Positions 1 through 13,104 are shown, numbered from the stretch's first letter. The stretch: 64,000 nucleotides of DNA from Paenibacillus xerothermodurans (GCF_002220865.2 NZ_NHRJ02000010.1:316-64315); one strand, 5' to 3'. The notes: a model not told the origin generated them from the letters alone. Translations and numbers: made by a program.

Positions 1-31
1 TGAGAGTTTACACAAAATATTTTACAGACTC

Positions 32-53
32 GGGGCCAACCGCCCCTTTTTTT
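32..53 (+). terminator. Rho-independent terminator
   Basis: GGGGC and GCCCC form a 5-bp stem around CAACC, followed directly by seven T. It would end a gene entering from the left edge. The preceding bases (GAGAGTTTACACAAAATATT) are reminiscent of an IS256-type end, but too little is present to call it. Confidence 0.7.
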
Positions 54-98
54 ACATTGCAAATATATTATTATAATATAAATTTATCTGAAGGTTAG

Positions 99-317
99 GT
101 GATTAAAATTAGTATTTCCTATAAGTTAGCATTCGTTCTTGTAATTATTTGGTTCGTTGTTATTGTTTATGGTTTTCATAATTTCGATACAGCATTAAGT
201 CAAGACGCAAAGTTTGCGTACATATTAGTCCTAGCCGCTCTAGGGATTATTTTTTTTCCAATATTGTTTTTAATAATCTTTTTTGTGCGTAGACTTAAGG
301 ATCGCAAAAAGACTTAA
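99..317 (+). CDS. Small two-helix membrane protein
   Basis: A 72-residue protein with a GTG start. It has two hydrophobic segments (about residues 8-27 and 40-63), a short polar loop, and a basic C-terminal tail (RRLKDRKK) that by the positive-inside rule should be cytoplasmic. A TATAAT at 72-77 lies close upstream and the purine-rich AAGGTTAG is only a weak ribosome binding site. The stretch is AT-richer than the ara genes to the right. No family is recognised. It could be a real small membrane protein or a remnant beside the mobile elements. Confidence 0.5.
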   Translation: MIKISISYKLAFVLVIIWFVVIVYGFHNFDTALSQDAKFAYILVLAALGIIFFPILFLIIFFVRRLKDRKKT

Positions 318-701
318 TACGAAATGCAAAAACTCCATCCATAATGCATTAGAGGCAATCATCATGTATATTAGCTCAACCAGAATGTTCTGGTTGGCGT
401 ATTGGCGTACTAGGCTCTCATTTGCTTAGCGCATATTTTTCTATGTTAGCCGTAAGGATCGGCCAGGATCCCTGCGTGGTGTTGCGACTAACCAAGCGAT
501 AGGAAAGGAGCAAAAAGCGAGTCTATCCTGAAAATATCCTTTCGCGAAAACACCTAAAAAATAAGAAAGCAACCCTCAAACTAACAAAAACAATCATGGC
601 TTTTTGCCGCAACCCCATCATCAAAGCTAGGTATGTTACGTTTCTTTTCTACTTCCAATACTGAGTAATAACCGTCGGTCGGGCCAAGTACGCGGCTTTT
701 T
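318..701. other. Gene-free stretch with one perfect inverted repeat
   Basis: No convincing gene is seen. The only structure noted is a perfect 9-bp inverted repeat (CAACCAGAA, TG, TTCTGGTTG) at 377-396 without a following T-run. This interval lies between the small membrane protein and the decayed transposon and probably contains the transposon's left end, whose boundary I could not define. Confidence 0.5.
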
Positions 702-1463
702 TTGGTGGTTCGACCCTGTAACAAAAGCTGTAAGGTGTCGCCGCTCAATTCCCATGTCGGGGGAAGAGCGGTTTTCTCTTTTTCTGTTGTAAATGTAGGC
801 ATTCCCAATCAAGACAGACCCCGGCGTTGTCCCCACTGTGGACAAGGTCACCAGCTTCGATACCGTCATGGCAGCTTCACCAGAACCGTTATTACTTTGG
901 AAGAAACTCGGGAGATCCCCATCTACCAATTCTACTGTCCATTGCCGGAATGCGGTGGGACCTTTGGCATGATCCCCGACTTTGTGGAGAAGCATCACCA
1001 AGTAGCTCTTGACGTGAAGGAAGAGGTTATTCGCCAGCAAGATCAAGGCAATTCCCTTGCCCAGATTGCCACCCAAAGCGATTCCCTGCCCTGCGTTCCC
1101 TACACCTAGAAGACCCTCTGGCGGTGGACCTCCGTTTGGAGAGAGCGATTGGTTCTAGCGGTATCCCATCTATGGAGTTGGATTCTGGCCCTTCTCCCCC
1201 ACATGGAGCTAGGGTCGGAGCAAGCACGGAAGCGATCCCTTTGGGGCGGCTTCTTTGAGTTGTGGGACATGGCGAAGTCAAAGCTCCGCCAGTATAGCGA
1301 TATTCTTCGTTCATCTCCTGCATCGGCATGTTCGTTCATTGGAGCTGGCGGTGCCGAACACATCATCCCAAAAAAGATGTCCGTAGCTACGGTAGCGCCT
1401 GCCTTCACAATGAGGATACGGGATTTCTCCCATCTTTCATTGAAAAAGGAGCGTGCCCAACCG
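702..1463 (+). pseudogene. DUF6431-like transposon protein, broken by a nonsense codon
   Basis: The N-terminal part has a zinc-ribbon-like CPHCGQGH motif and a second C-x-x-x-x-x-C (CPLPEC), as in the small proteins that precede DDE/ExeA transposon genes in Firmicutes. Reading runs in one frame to a TAG at 1107-1109, then continues in the same frame (KTLWRWTSVWRERL) as the expected C-terminal half. A single substitution would restore the codon. No stop separates this reading frame from the transposase that begins at the ATG at 1464. Confidence 0.7.
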
Positions 1464-2838
1464 ATGGAACAACAAGTAAAAGAACAAACGGCCGCGTTTC
1501 GTTATAGCCTGATCGCCCCCATTGTCAGTCGGCAGACCCCGATGGCCCCCGGTGAGATCAAGGCTTATTTGGAGCAGGCCGCCCAGCAAACGTATCACAT
1601 ACCCGGAAGTACGAAGACTCGCGTCAGCATCCGATCCCTCGAACGCTACTTGTCCCAATACCGAAGCGGACAATGGGAGGCCCTTAAGCCAAAAGGGCGG
1701 ACGCAGCGAACGTCTACCGGAATTCCTGCACCGATCCTGCAAGAAGTCATTCGGCTGCGGAAGGCACGACCGGAACGCAGTGTGGAACAAATTATCTTTA
1801 TGCTCAAGGAGAGTGGCCTTGTTGCCCAAACAGAAATTGCGGCAAGCACTCTGGCTCGTCAGTTGAAGAAGGCAGGAGCAAGTCGCAAAGACCTGATTCA
1901 GTCGCAAGCCGCCAAGGGCTTCCGACGCTTCGAGGCGGAGGATGTCCATGTGTTGTGGCAGTTTGACTTCCAGCACACGCTGTATCTTCCCGATCCGGCA
2001 GACCCGAAGAAAAAGAAGAAAGCCATCCTGTTTGCCATCCTGGATGACTTTTCGCGTCTTATTACCTACGCTCAGTTTTACTGGGATGAGAAGCTGCCGC
2101 GCATCGAGGACAGCCTGAAGAAGGCGATTCTGAAGCACGGCATTCCAGAGCAGTTTTATTGCGATAATGGAGCCGCCTTCTCCTCCCAACACCTGGTTCG
2201 AATTTGTGGGAAGCTTGGCATCCGCCTTTCCCACAGTACCGTATTTCGTCCTCAGGGTCGCGGTAAAATTGAACGCTTCTTCCATTTTCATTGACACCAG
2301 CTTTAAACCCGAAGCGTACAGATCGAGCAAGGGCGCATCCTGACACTGGAAGCACTGAACCAAGGCCTCGCCGCTTGGATCGAGGGGTACTACCACATCC
2401 GGGCGCATGGTTCAACGAAACAACCGCAGAAAGTGCGGGCGGAATCGAGCAACCGGAAGCCACGCCGGGCCGCACTGGCGGAGTTGATGGACATCTTTCT
2501 CTGGGAAGAGACCCGAAAGGTGGACAAGACCGGCTGCGTTAGTCTGGACGGCAATGCCTACGAGGTAGACCTGGAGCTCTGCGGGGAGCGTGTGCAGCTT
2601 CGCTACGATCCGTTTGATCTCTCCCGTATTCAGGTGTGGTGCCAAGACAAGCAATGGCCCGATGCCACCGTCATCGATCTCTCCCGCCGTTACGAAAAGA
2701 AAGCCGGAAACCGCGCATCTGGTGGAGGAACCCGATGGACAACTCTCATTTCTCGAATTGGCAGAGCGAAAGCGCCAAGCCGCTCTTGCAGAACAAGACC
2801 CGGTGTCCTGTGCCACTCAAGGAGGTGGGAAGGCATGA
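1464..2838 (+). pseudogene. DDE integrase-type transposase, frameshifted
   Basis: From ATG 1464 (MEQQVKEQ) come an N-terminal helix-turn-helix region, the rve catalytic core and a Mu-type C-terminal beta domain. In the core, D of QFDFQHT, D of YCDNGAAF and E of GRGKIERFF are the likely DDE triad. Reading shifts near 2288 (a TGA follows at 2292) and returns near 2330, so IDTSFKPEAY is readable only in another frame. A further shift near 2715 is needed to reach the C-terminus HLVEEPDGQLSFLELAER. The last codons overlap the ATG of the ATPase gene by ATGA, the normal arrangement in this type of element. Confidence 0.75.
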
Positions 2839-3662
2839 CGACAGTGACAGCCCCCGGTGTACCACCGTTTAGCAAAGAACTGGACACGTCCTGCTGCTTT
2901 GAATCCCGCAGCTACAAAGAGGCGTTGGCACGTCTAAACCTTCTGATTCAAAACCGCTATCTGAGTGTGCTCACCGGGGAAGTAGGCGGCGGGAAATCTA
3001 CGCTGATCCGCCGATTGTTTATGTATTTGGATGATATGACTTACGCCCCCATCTATCTCTGCAAGGCGGGACTCAAGCCGCGGGATTTCTATGGAGCCAT
3101 GCTCACCCACATGGGTGTAGAGCCTTGCTACAATGTAGGGAAAGCTCGGCAACAATGGGAGGAAGCCTTGCAGGCGAGAACAGCACAAGGCGAGCGCATG
3201 TGTTGGTCGTCGCGGTGGATGAAGCCCATGAGATGAGTGATGCCATGCTGAGTGAGTTGCGCTTCGTCATGAAACCACAACATGGATTCCTGCTCTCTAT
3301 TCCCACTGATTCTGGTTGGGCAGCCGGAGTTGCGTAAGATCCTGCGATTGAAAAAACACGAAGAAACGGTCCAAAGAATTGGCATGCAATACCACCTAAC
3401 GGCCATGACGAAAGAAGAAACCTACGGGTACATTCGGCACCACATGAAGGTAGCACAACTGGAAAAGCCTCTATTTGCCGAAGGCGATCTGCAACGGGTT
3501 TTCGCGGCAAGCCAGGGGCTCCCGCGGGTGACGAACCAGGTTCGCGCCCAAACGCTTCTCGATGTCGTAAACAAAGACTTGGAAGTGATTGAGGAAAGCC
3601 ACATCGCCCGAGTTCTGGCAGATATGGACCGACAACGGGGCATTGCCGGGTCGCCTTCATAA
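2835..3662 (+). pseudogene. ExeA/TniB-like AAA ATPase of the transposon, frameshifted
   Basis: Walker A is visible as GEVGGGKST near residue 45 and Walker B as VVAVDEAHEM in another frame. The sensor region LILVGQPELRKI and the ExeA-type C-terminus follow after a second shift. The shifts fall near 3195 and 3275. Such ATPases supply target selection to the partner DDE transposase. Damage here, together with damage in both other genes, supports an old immobile element. Base errors in the assembly are the alternative explanation for some shifts. Confidence 0.75.
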
Positions 3663-3742
3663 CGTCACGCTAACGCATCCCCGGAGATTGTCCGAGGGAT
3701 GCATTTGTTCCACTCTATGATTGGCGTTACGCCTCTCTGCAT

Positions 3743-3800
3743 TCTGGCGGGTTGGCATTACATTACTACCGTCATTGACGGTGGTTTTCCACCCGCCAGA
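3743..3800 (+). repeat. Compound hairpin upstream of the IS110 fragment
   Basis: TCTGGCGGG (3743-3751) pairs with CCCGCCAGA (3792-3800) and encloses a perfect inner hairpin, ACCGTCA-T-TGACGGT (3768-3782). It lies about 110 bp upstream of the conserved start of an IS110-type transposase. IS110-group elements encode their bridge RNA in this non-coding left end, so this may be a relic of one. It could instead belong to the right end of the neighbouring ExeA-type element. Confidence 0.4.
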
Positions 3801-3835
3801 TTAGCTGAGAAGCGACAGTAAGGCTCTCGTACTGA

Positions 3836-4336
3836 ATGGTGACCACGAACAGAAAAATGTTCAAATTCAATCGATTGTGCACCGACCGCGGCCACTTATT
3901 CGAGGGAGTTGGGATAGAATTTCAAACGTTACTTAGTCATTGTGCAGGTATGGATGTTCATCAAGAAACTATTGTGGCCTGTACGCTTGTGAGTGATACT
4001 CCACACTCTAAGACACAGTCCGAAGTCAAAACATTCGGCACAACAACACGGCAGCTGTTTGACTTGCTTTCATGGCTGGAATCCAAAAGTATTACCCATA
4101 TTGCCATGGAGAGTACTGGGATTTTACCAGCGTCCAGTTTACAACATCTTAGAGGGATACTTTGACATCACTCTGGCTAATGCTTACCGGATCAAGAATG
4201 TCCCTGGTCGTAAGACGGATGTATCTGATGCCGAATGGATTGCTAAGCTGTTACGCCACGGTTTGATTGAGAGGAGCTTTGTTCCATCACAGGACTTACG
4301 AGAGCTTCGTGATATGGTTCGCCTGATTGTTTTTGT
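3836..4336 (+). pseudogene. IS110-family transposase fragment
   Basis: CAGMDVHQETIVAC (from about 3950) matches the N-terminal RuvC-like DEDD domain of IS110 transposases. AMESTG and KTDVSDAEWIAKLLRHG supply the other acidic residues of the DEDD set. A frameshift near 4125 separates the two halves, and homology stops near 4335 (DMVRL) without the serine-containing C-terminal domain. The gene is therefore frameshifted and truncated, and it abuts the 3' end of abfA. Confidence 0.8.
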
Positions 4337-4361
4337 TAAAAAAGTCATCGATTATATAATC

Positions 4362-6756
<2,395 letters not shown>

Positions 6757-6760
6757 CAGG

Positions 6761-7702
6761 CTACGCCTCCTTTCTGAACTGTCCGGAAACAAACAGCTGC
6801 AGGAGGTTGATAGCCAGCACCAGAACGAGGAAGGCCACGCCGATCGCCGAGCCGTATCCCATATCGAAAAACTCGAAGCTTTGCTGATACAGGTAGCCGA
6901 CAATCGTTAAACCGATATCTGACGGCGACTTCGTCCCCCAGAACACGTAGCTTTCGGTAAACATATGAAAGCCGCCGAAAATACTGATGGTCAACACGTA
7001 TACAGTAACCGGTTTCAACAATGGAATCGTAATGTTGAAAAACTTCGTAAATGCATTGGCGCCGTCCATATCCGCTGCTTCATACAGCTCATTCGGGATG
7101 CTTTGCAGCCCGGACAAAAAGTAGATGATGTTCACGCCCATCCAACGCCACGACGCTAAAGCAACCATCAGGAACATACCTGTCCCCGCACCGGATGTCC
7201 ACTTCACCGGCTCATATCCGAACAAGGAAAGCAGGACGTTCATCGGGGCATTTTCCAGTTCTCCAAAAATGAGTCTGAAAATCGCACCACCCACAACAAT
7301 AGAGGTAAGCGCCGGGATGAACAGTGTGGAGCGGAAAAAGTTTTTGGCCACCATCTTGGTCGAGTTCAGAAACACCGCGAGCACCAACGGCACCGGTAAC
7401 AGAATGAGTAGTGTCCAAAATGTATACCGCATGCTGTTCCAAACGGCAGTGTAAAAGTGCTGGTCCTGTACGAGTTTACTGTAGTTTTGTACACCAATGA
7501 ATTTCGTATCGCCCGGTACGATCTCTTGGAAGCTCATGATGAACGAGCTGATAATCGGATACATTTGGAACATTAAAAAAGTAATGATAAAAGGTGAAAC
7601 AAACACATAAGGCGCCACTTTCCGGGAATGCAGCGCACCCCCTGACAGCTTTCTTCTGCCTGCGGTCATTGTCTGTTCCTGCTGCAAACCGCTATTGTTC
7701 AT
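6761..7702 (-). CDS. araP: Arabino-oligosaccharide ABC transporter permease AraP
   Basis: A 313-residue MalF/UgpA-type permease with a short polar N-terminus and six predicted membrane spans. The coupling motif is LYEAADMDGANAFTKFFNITIP. Tight packing between araN and araQ identifies it as the partner of AraQ. The N-terminal MNNSGLQQEQ start lies 10 bp downstream of araN. Confidence 0.9.
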   Translation of the reverse strand: MNNSGLQQEQTMTAGRRKLSGGALHSRKVAPYVFVSPFIITFLMFQMYPIISSFIMSFQEIVPGDTKFIGVQNYSKLVQDQHFYTAVWNSMRYTFWTLLILLPVPLVLAVFLNSTKMVAKNFFRSTLFIPALTSIVVGGAIFRLIFGELENAPMNVLLSLFGYEPVKWTSGAGTGMFLMVALASWRWMGVNIIYFLSGLQSIPNELYEAADMDGANAFTKFFNITIPLLKPVTVYVLTISIFGGFHMFTESYVFWGTKSPSDIGLTIVGYLYQQSFEFFDMGYGSAIGVAFLVLVLAINLLQLFVSGQFRKEA

Positions 7703-7712
7703 CGTCTCCCCC

Positions 7713-9041
7713 CTATCTTCTCAATTCGTCCGCCGCTTCTTTCAGAGCCTGCTCAGGAGTCGCGCTCTTTTCTTCCAGCACTTTGAACATCACGTTCTTT
7801 TTCAGAAGATCAACCGCCAGCGGAGTTTTCTCGTGCATACGCGGTGAATCGATCTCATCCTTAATTTGCAGCAGCACATCGAAAATACCGTTGCCGAAAT
7901 ATGCGGTGAATTGATTATCCGATTTCATTTCCGGAGCAGTCCACACGTCCCACCGCGGCGGATCAAATCCGAGATCGGTCCAAATCCGTTTGTTGCCTTC
8001 CTCCGACAGCTTGACATGGGCGAGGAATTCTTTCGCCAGCGCTACGTGCTTGGATTGTGCTGTGACAACAGTGCCTGTACCGCCCATGCCGGAGGATCGT
8101 TTGCCACCCTCAGTCCACGCAGGCAGCGGACGAATGACCATTTTGCCTTTCAAGTCCGGCATGTATTGTGTAAACCTGCCCATGTACCAAACCGGCATCG
8201 CCAAGGATGCGGCACCGCCCGTGTTCATGAAACCGTAATATTCCTCAGCGTGGTGATCGCCTCCTGGGGCGACTATTGCGATTTTCTCATCCAGCATGTT
8301 TCGCATGAACTGCAATGTTTTGATGTTTATCTCGTTGTCCAAGATCACTTGACCGTCTTTATCAAAATAATCCGAGCCCTGCTGCAATATAAACGGGGTA
8401 AAAGAGAACGGGTCTCTGCTTTCCACCGTTGTAATTGGTTTGCCTGTGGCAGCCAGCACCTTTTTGCCCGCTTCGAAATAGTCGTCCCACGTTTTTATAT
8501 CGTCTACGTTGACTCCCGCTTGGTCCATGATCTCCTTGTTGTAGTACATCACTTCGGCTCCAACGTGCGTCGGCAAGCCGTATACCTTATCATTCTTGCT
8601 GTAAATATCCAACCTCGACTGCACCATGTTCGCTTTCACCGGGTCGACAATATCGTTCAGCTCCGCGAGAGGCGGCTTGTTACCCTTCAGGTAATTGCTG
8701 AATTTGCCGATTTCAATGTCGGCGATGTCCGGGGCGCCTACGCCAGATTGTAACGAAAGGAGCAGCTTGTTGTGCATGTCGTCAAACGGATAAGTAGTGG
8801 CTTTCAGAATGACCTTTTTGTTCGGGTTCGCCTCATTCCACCGTTTGGCCGCATCCTCATAGAACTTCTGATGAATTGCATTAAACGTCCAGAACGTGAG
8901 CGTCGTCTCCCCCGCCGCCCCGGTTTGCGGTGATGTCCCGTCTTGTGCGGAGCCCTCTGAATCGCTGCAGCCCGTTAAAACAACTGTGGCCGCCAGAATG
9001 GAACTCATGGTTAGCAGCAAAGCACCTTTCACTTTTGGCAT
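7713..9041 (-). CDS. araN: Arabino-oligosaccharide-binding lipoprotein AraN
   Basis: An extracellular solute-binding protein of 442 residues. It starts with a lipoprotein signal peptide whose lipobox is VVLTGC (cysteine near residue 25), followed by a Ser/Gly-rich linker and a family-1 type binding fold. The start MPKVKGALLL follows AAAGGGGA with about 8 nt spacing, so the nine residues upstream are not included. Its position between araA and araP supports L-arabinose oligomers as ligand. A small hairpin, CCTGG-TTCC-CCAGG, lies in the 105-bp gap between araA and araN and may affect mRNA processing. Confidence 0.88.
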   Translation of the reverse strand: MPKVKGALLLTMSSILAATVVLTGCSDSEGSAQDGTSPQTGAAGETTLTFWTFNAIHQKFYEDAAKRWNEANPNKKVILKATTYPFDDMHNKLLLSLQSGVGAPDIADIEIGKFSNYLKGNKPPLAELNDIVDPVKANMVQSRLDIYSKNDKVYGLPTHVGAEVMYYNKEIMDQAGVNVDDIKTWDDYFEAGKKVLAATGKPITTVESRDPFSFTPFILQQGSDYFDKDGQVILDNEINIKTLQFMRNMLDEKIAIVAPGGDHHAEEYYGFMNTGGAASLAMPVWYMGRFTQYMPDLKGKMVIRPLPAWTEGGKRSSGMGGTGTVVTAQSKHVALAKEFLAHVKLSEEGNKRIWTDLGFDPPRWDVWTAPEMKSDNQFTAYFGNGIFDVLLQIKDEIDSPRMHEKTPLAVDLLKKNVMFKVLEEKSATPEQALKEAADELRR

Positions 9042-9146
9042 TCGCTTGTCCCCTTTCTCTGAGCACATGATTTATACTGAACCTGGTTCCCCAGGCTCGC
9101 ATACTGACGTTGTGTGCTAACTCCCCTATCCGGCATACGCAGCAGC

Positions 9147-10637
9147 CTACCCAAGCCGCCAGGCCATGTCGTTCAATCTGAGCTCATTACGAAACGCCAA
9201 CGGCTTGGTGTCTTTGTTGATGATCATACATTCCATCCCGGTCATTTCCGCGAAATCAGTCAAATGCTCGGCGGTCACTACATAAGAAAAACCGGTATGG
9301 TGCGCGCCGCCGGCCAGAATCCAGGATTCGACGCCATCCTTAAGATTCGGCTGCACTTTCCATAGTACACGGGCTACCGGCAGGTTCGGCATCGCATGCT
9401 CAAGCTGTATGGCGTCCACTTCGTTCACCAACAGACGGAATCTGGTGCCCATATCCACAATCGTTGCGTTAACGGCCGCGCCGGATCTCCCGTTGAATAC
9501 CATGCGTGCGGGATCGTCCTTGCCTCCGATGCCTAGCGGATGCACTTCAAGTCTCGGTTTATCCGCGGCGATGGTTGGGCAAATCTCCAGCATGTGCGCG
9601 CCTAACACCAGTTCATTCTGTGGATCGAGATGGTAGGTATAGTCCTCCATGAACGAGGTCCCCACATTGCCGGCGATAATTTTCATTAATCGCACCAAGG
9701 CGGCCGTCTTCCAATCCCCCTCACCTCCAAAGCCGTAGCCTTGCTCCATCAGCCTCTGCACAGCCAACCCTGGCAGCTGCTTCAAGCCATGCAAATCTTC
9801 GAAAGTGGTGGTAAAACCCCCGAATCCACCCTCCTCCAAAAATGATTTCAAGCCCAGCTCCAAACGTGCCTGGTAACCGATCGACTCGCGCACTGTACCG
9901 TCCTGCCGCCCCTGCGCGGTAATTTCGTACCGTTCGGAGTACTCCTCCATTAGCCGGTTCAGCTCCTGGCCGGTGACACTATTCACACGCTCCACCAGGT
10001 CTCCAACGCCATACCCGCTGACAGACCAGCCGAATTTGATCTGTGCTTCTACCTTGTCACCCTCTGTAACCGCCACCTGCCGCATATTGTCGCCAAACCG
10101 GGCGACCTTCAAATTCCGGCTTTCCGCGAATGCCGCTGCGGTGCGCATCCATTCTCCCATACGACGGCGAACTGCGGCGTCCTCCCAATAACCTGCCACA
10201 ACTTTGCGGGATATCCCCATGCGGGCGCCGATAAAACCGTATTCGCGGTCTCCGTGAGCGGCCTGATTCAAATTCATGAAATCCATATCTATCGTATCCC
10301 ATGGGATATCTCGGTTGTATTGCGTGGCCAAATGCAGCAGCGGCTTTTGCAGCCTGGACAAACCTTCTATCCACATTTTCGCCGGCGAGAATGTATGCAT
10401 CCATGTGATGATGCCCGCACACTCGTCATCGGCATTTGCATCCAGCACCAGCCGCCGAATGGCGTCCGACGTAGTGAGCACCGGCTTAAACGATAGCTTG
10501 AACGGAATCGCGTCGTCGCGGTCCAAGCCTTGCGTGATCTCACGCGAATGCTGCTCCACCTGTTCGAGCGTCTCAGGACCGTACAAATGCTGACTGCCCG
10601 TGACAAACCAAAATGTATACGATTTCATCTTTAGCAT
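9147..10637 (-). CDS. araA: L-arabinose isomerase
   Basis: A 496-residue enzyme converting L-arabinose to L-ribulose, a Mn-dependent cytoplasmic reaction. The N-terminus FWFVTGSQHLYG, the ITWMHTFSPAKMWIEGL stretch, and HGDREYGFIGARMG are hallmark AraA segments, and the length equals that of the B. subtilis enzyme. AAGGAGG precedes the start by 9 nt. It lies 26 bp after araB. The gene order here is araD-araB-araA, different from araA-araB-araD in B. subtilis. Confidence 0.96.
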   Translation of the reverse strand: MLKMKSYTFWFVTGSQHLYGPETLEQVEQHSREITQGLDRDDAIPFKLSFKPVLTTSDAIRRLVLDANADDECAGIITWMHTFSPAKMWIEGLSRLQKPLLHLATQYNRDIPWDTIDMDFMNLNQAAHGDREYGFIGARMGISRKVVAGYWEDAAVRRRMGEWMRTAAAFAESRNLKVARFGDNMRQVAVTEGDKVEAQIKFGWSVSGYGVGDLVERVNSVTGQELNRLMEEYSERYEITAQGRQDGTVRESIGYQARLELGLKSFLEEGGFGGFTTTFEDLHGLKQLPGLAVQRLMEQGYGFGGEGDWKTAALVRLMKIIAGNVGTSFMEDYTYHLDPQNELVLGAHMLEICPTIAADKPRLEVHPLGIGGKDDPARMVFNGRSGAAVNATIVDMGTRFRLLVNEVDAIQLEHAMPNLPVARVLWKVQPNLKDGVESWILAGGAHHTGFSYVVTAEHLTDFAEMTGMECMIINKDTKPLAFRNELRLNDMAWRLG

Positions 10638-10663
10638 TAAATGATTCCTCCTTAGAAAAAAAT

Positions 10664-12349
10664 TTAACCCTGTGTGACACCGTTTTCCTTGATGGCTTTC
10701 AGACGTTTCATCACATCATTCTGACCCCGGCCAAAATAATCATGCAGCGCAGCGTATTCCTGATACAACTTCTCATAGATTGCTACATTCTCTGCGATTG
10801 GTTTGTACGTTTCCTCTCGTACGCGAGCCATGTGCTGCGCCGCTTCGACGATGGAGTCGTAGCCGCCGTTGTCAGCGCCTGCTGCAACCGCAGCAAACAT
10901 CGCCGCCCCTAGCGCCGGCGTTTGCTTTGATGCCGCAACTTTGATCTCCCGATTGGTAACATCCGCGTAGATCTGCATCAGCAGACGATTTTTCTGCGGA
11001 AGTCCGCCACACGCGTACAGCTCGCCCACCTCGACACCGTTTGAATGCAATGCATCCACAATCTTTCGTGTGCCGAAAGCAGTGGCTTCAAGCAGTGCGC
11101 GGTAAATCTCCTCGGGCTTTGTCAACAAGGTGCATCCGACCAACAGCCCTGTCAAATCCGTGTCGACCAGGACAGAACGGTTGCCGTTCCACCAGTCGAG
11201 CGCAAGCAAACCGGTCTCCCCCGGCTTATACGCCGAGGCGCGCTGTTCCAGCCATTCGTGGACGCTTAGCTTCGCGATTTCCGCCGCTTCTTTAACATAC
11301 GCGGGAACCGCTTGTTCCACATACCACTCAAAAATGTCGCCCACCGCAGACTGGCCGGCCTCATAGCCGTAATACCCTGGAATGATCCCGTCTTCCACTA
11401 CGCCGCACATTCCTTCCACGGGCTTTTCCTCCGTGCCGAGCAGCATGTGGCAGATTGATGTGCCCATCGCCATGACCATCTTACCGGGCGTGACAACGCC
11501 TACTGCAGGTACCGCCGCGTGGGCGTCGACATTGCCCACCGCCACAGCGGTCCCCGGTTTTAAACCCATCATAGCGGCCATCTCCGCAGTAAGTTCACCG
11601 GCTTTGGTCCCGAGCGGAACTATGGCCCCACGCAGTTTCGTCTCCGTTAAGTTTTCCAGTCGGGCGTCCAGCGCCTTGAAAAAGTCCCGGCCCGGATAGC
11701 CCTCGCTTTTATGCCATATCGCCTTATATCCCGCAGTGCAGCTGTTGCGGACGGTACTGCCTGTCATCCGGGAAATGACCCAGTCGGTGGCCTCAAGAAA
11801 AAGGTCCGTCGCATCATAAATAGCAGGAGCCTCGTTCAATATTTGCCATATCTTCGCAATCATCCACTCGGATGAAATTTTCCCGCCATATCTGGGCAGA
11901 AATTTCTCTCCACGCGCCTCGGCTATGTCATTAATCAAATTCGCCTCATCCTGGGCTGCATGATGCTTCCACAGCTTTACCCAACTGTGTGGATTATTGC
12001 GGTGCTCTGCAATCATACACAGCGGCACACCTGCATCGTCCACCGGCAGCATCGTGCAAGCCGTAAAATCGATGCCCACGCCGATCACGTCTGCAGGATC
12101 CACTCCAGCCATTCGGATGACTTCCGGCACGGAGCGGCGCAGCACGTCGATGTAATCCCCAGGATGCTGCAGCGCCCAATCATGCTCGAGCTTAATGTCT
12201 CCCTCGGGCAGCGCCTCATCAATTACGCCGTGCGGATACGGCGTCACATGATCAGCCAACTCGGTGCCATCCGAGAGGTTAACGAGCACAGCCCGGCCGG
12301 ATTGCGTGCCGTAATCCACGCCAATCGCATACTTTGTCACGAGAGCCAC
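10664..12349 (-). CDS. araB: Ribulokinase
   Basis: A 561-residue FGGY-family kinase that phosphorylates L-ribulose to L-ribulose-5-phosphate. The N-terminal ATPase phosphate-binding segment is [16 protein letters not shown]. The FGGY signature region lies around [15 protein letters not shown] and the C-terminal adenosine segment is in [13 protein letters not shown] and [18 protein letters not shown]. It lies 9 bp after araD and is in the AraR-controlled operon. Confidence 0.95.
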   Translation of the reverse strand: MALVTKYAIGVDYGTQSGRAVLVNLSDGTELADHVTPYPHGVIDEALPEGDIKLEHDWALQHPGDYIDVLRRSVPEVIRMAGVDPADVIGVGIDFTACTMLPVDDAGVPLCMIAEHRNNPHSWVKLWKHHAAQDEANLINDIAEARGEKFLPRYGGKISSEWMIAKIWQILNEAPAIYDATDLFLEATDWVISRMTGSTVRNSCTAGYKAIWHKSEGYPGRDFFKALDARLENLTETKLRGAIVPLGTKAGELTAEMAAMMGLKPGTAVAVGNVDAHAAVPAVGVVTPGKMVMAMGTSICHMLLGTEEKPVEGMCGVVEDGIIPGYYGYEAGQSAVGDIFEWYVEQAVPAYVKEAAEIAKLSVHEWLEQRASAYKPGETGLLALDWWNGNRSVLVDTDLTGLLVGCTLLTKPEEIYRALLEATAFGTRKIVDALHSNGVEVGELYACGGLPQKNRLLMQIYADVTNREIKVAASKQTPALGAAMFAAVAAGADNGGYDSIVEAAQHMARVREETYKPIAENVAIYEKLYQEYAALHDYFGRGQNDVMKRLKAIKENGVTQG

Positions 12350-12358
12350 TTCCCTTCG

Positions 12359-13054
12359 TCAATTTTGCGTTTGACCGTAATACGCGTTCGCGCCATGCTT
12401 TCTCAAAAAATGGCGATCCAGCAAGCACTGCTCCATCGCCGCGACATTGGTGTTCAGCGTATAGGTCTGCAGTGCCAGCTTAGCCACCTCTTCCAACACC
12501 ACCGCGTTATGTACCGCATCATGAGCGTCTTTCCCCCAAGCAAAAGGCGCGTGGCAGTGCACGAGTACTCCCGGGACCTGCATCGGATCGATGCCTTGAA
12601 ACGTCTCCACGATCACATTGCCTGTCTCCACTTCATAAGCTCCGTTAATCTCCTCCTCCGTCATCTTTCGCGTGCACGGCAGTTCACCATAAAAGTAGTC
12701 CGCATGTGTCGTGCCGAGTGCCGGAATGCATCTGCCTGCCTGCGCCCAGCTTGTCGCCCAGGGTGAGTGCGTGTGGACGATGCCGCCGATTTTCGGGAAC
12801 GATTTATACAACACCAGATGTGTAGGCGTATCCGATGACGGCCTGAGACGTCCTTCCACTACGTTGCCTTCGACATCCACCACCACCATGTCGTCCCGGC
12901 GCAGCTCTTCATACGGTACGCCGCTGGGTTTGATAACAATCAAGCCAGCCTCGCGGTCGATACCGCTGACGTTTCCCCATGTAAACGTTATCATTTTGAA
13001 TTTGGGGAGATCCAAATTAGCCTCTAACACCTCTTGCTTCAGCTGCTCCAACAA
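12359..13054 (-). CDS. araD: L-ribulose-5-phosphate 4-epimerase
   Basis: A 231-residue class II aldolase/epimerase that yields D-xylulose-5-phosphate for the pentose phosphate pathway. The metal-binding histidines are in [16 protein letters not shown] (HTH) and [12 protein letters not shown] (HCH), and [12 protein letters not shown] is conserved in the family. The start is TTG, with GGGAGGGGG about 12 nt upstream. It is the promoter-proximal gene of the ara operon; paired AraR boxes lie in the 175 bp before it. Confidence 0.94.
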   Translation of the reverse strand: MLEQLKQEVLEANLDLPKFKMITFTWGNVSGIDREAGLIVIKPSGVPYEELRRDDMVVVDVEGNVVEGRLRPSSDTPTHLVLYKSFPKIGGIVHTHSPWATSWAQAGRCIPALGTTHADYFYGELPCTRKMTEEEINGAYEVETGNVIVETFQGIDPMQVPGVLVHCHAPFAWGKDAHDAVHNAVVLEEVAKLALQTYTLNTNVAAMEQCLLDRHFLRKHGANAYYGQTQN

Positions 13055-13104
13055 AGGTAATATCCCCCTCCCATGTCAAAAATAAGTTCTACCCCATTAT
13101 ACAT

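Larger units (their letters stand above)
702..3662 (+). mobile_element. Decayed integrase/ExeA-type transposon
   Basis: Three consecutive plus-strand genes make a recognisable element: a zinc-ribbon DUF6431-like protein, a DDE (rve) integrase-type transposase and an ExeA/TniB-like AAA ATPase. All three are broken by a stop codon or frameshifts, so the element cannot move on its own. The extent given is that of the coding remnants; terminal repeats and target duplication were not identified. Confidence 0.8.

Noticed and set aside
1-31. IS256-type terminal sequence at the left edge
   Set aside because: The resemblance is limited to a few bases and no transposase is present in the window.
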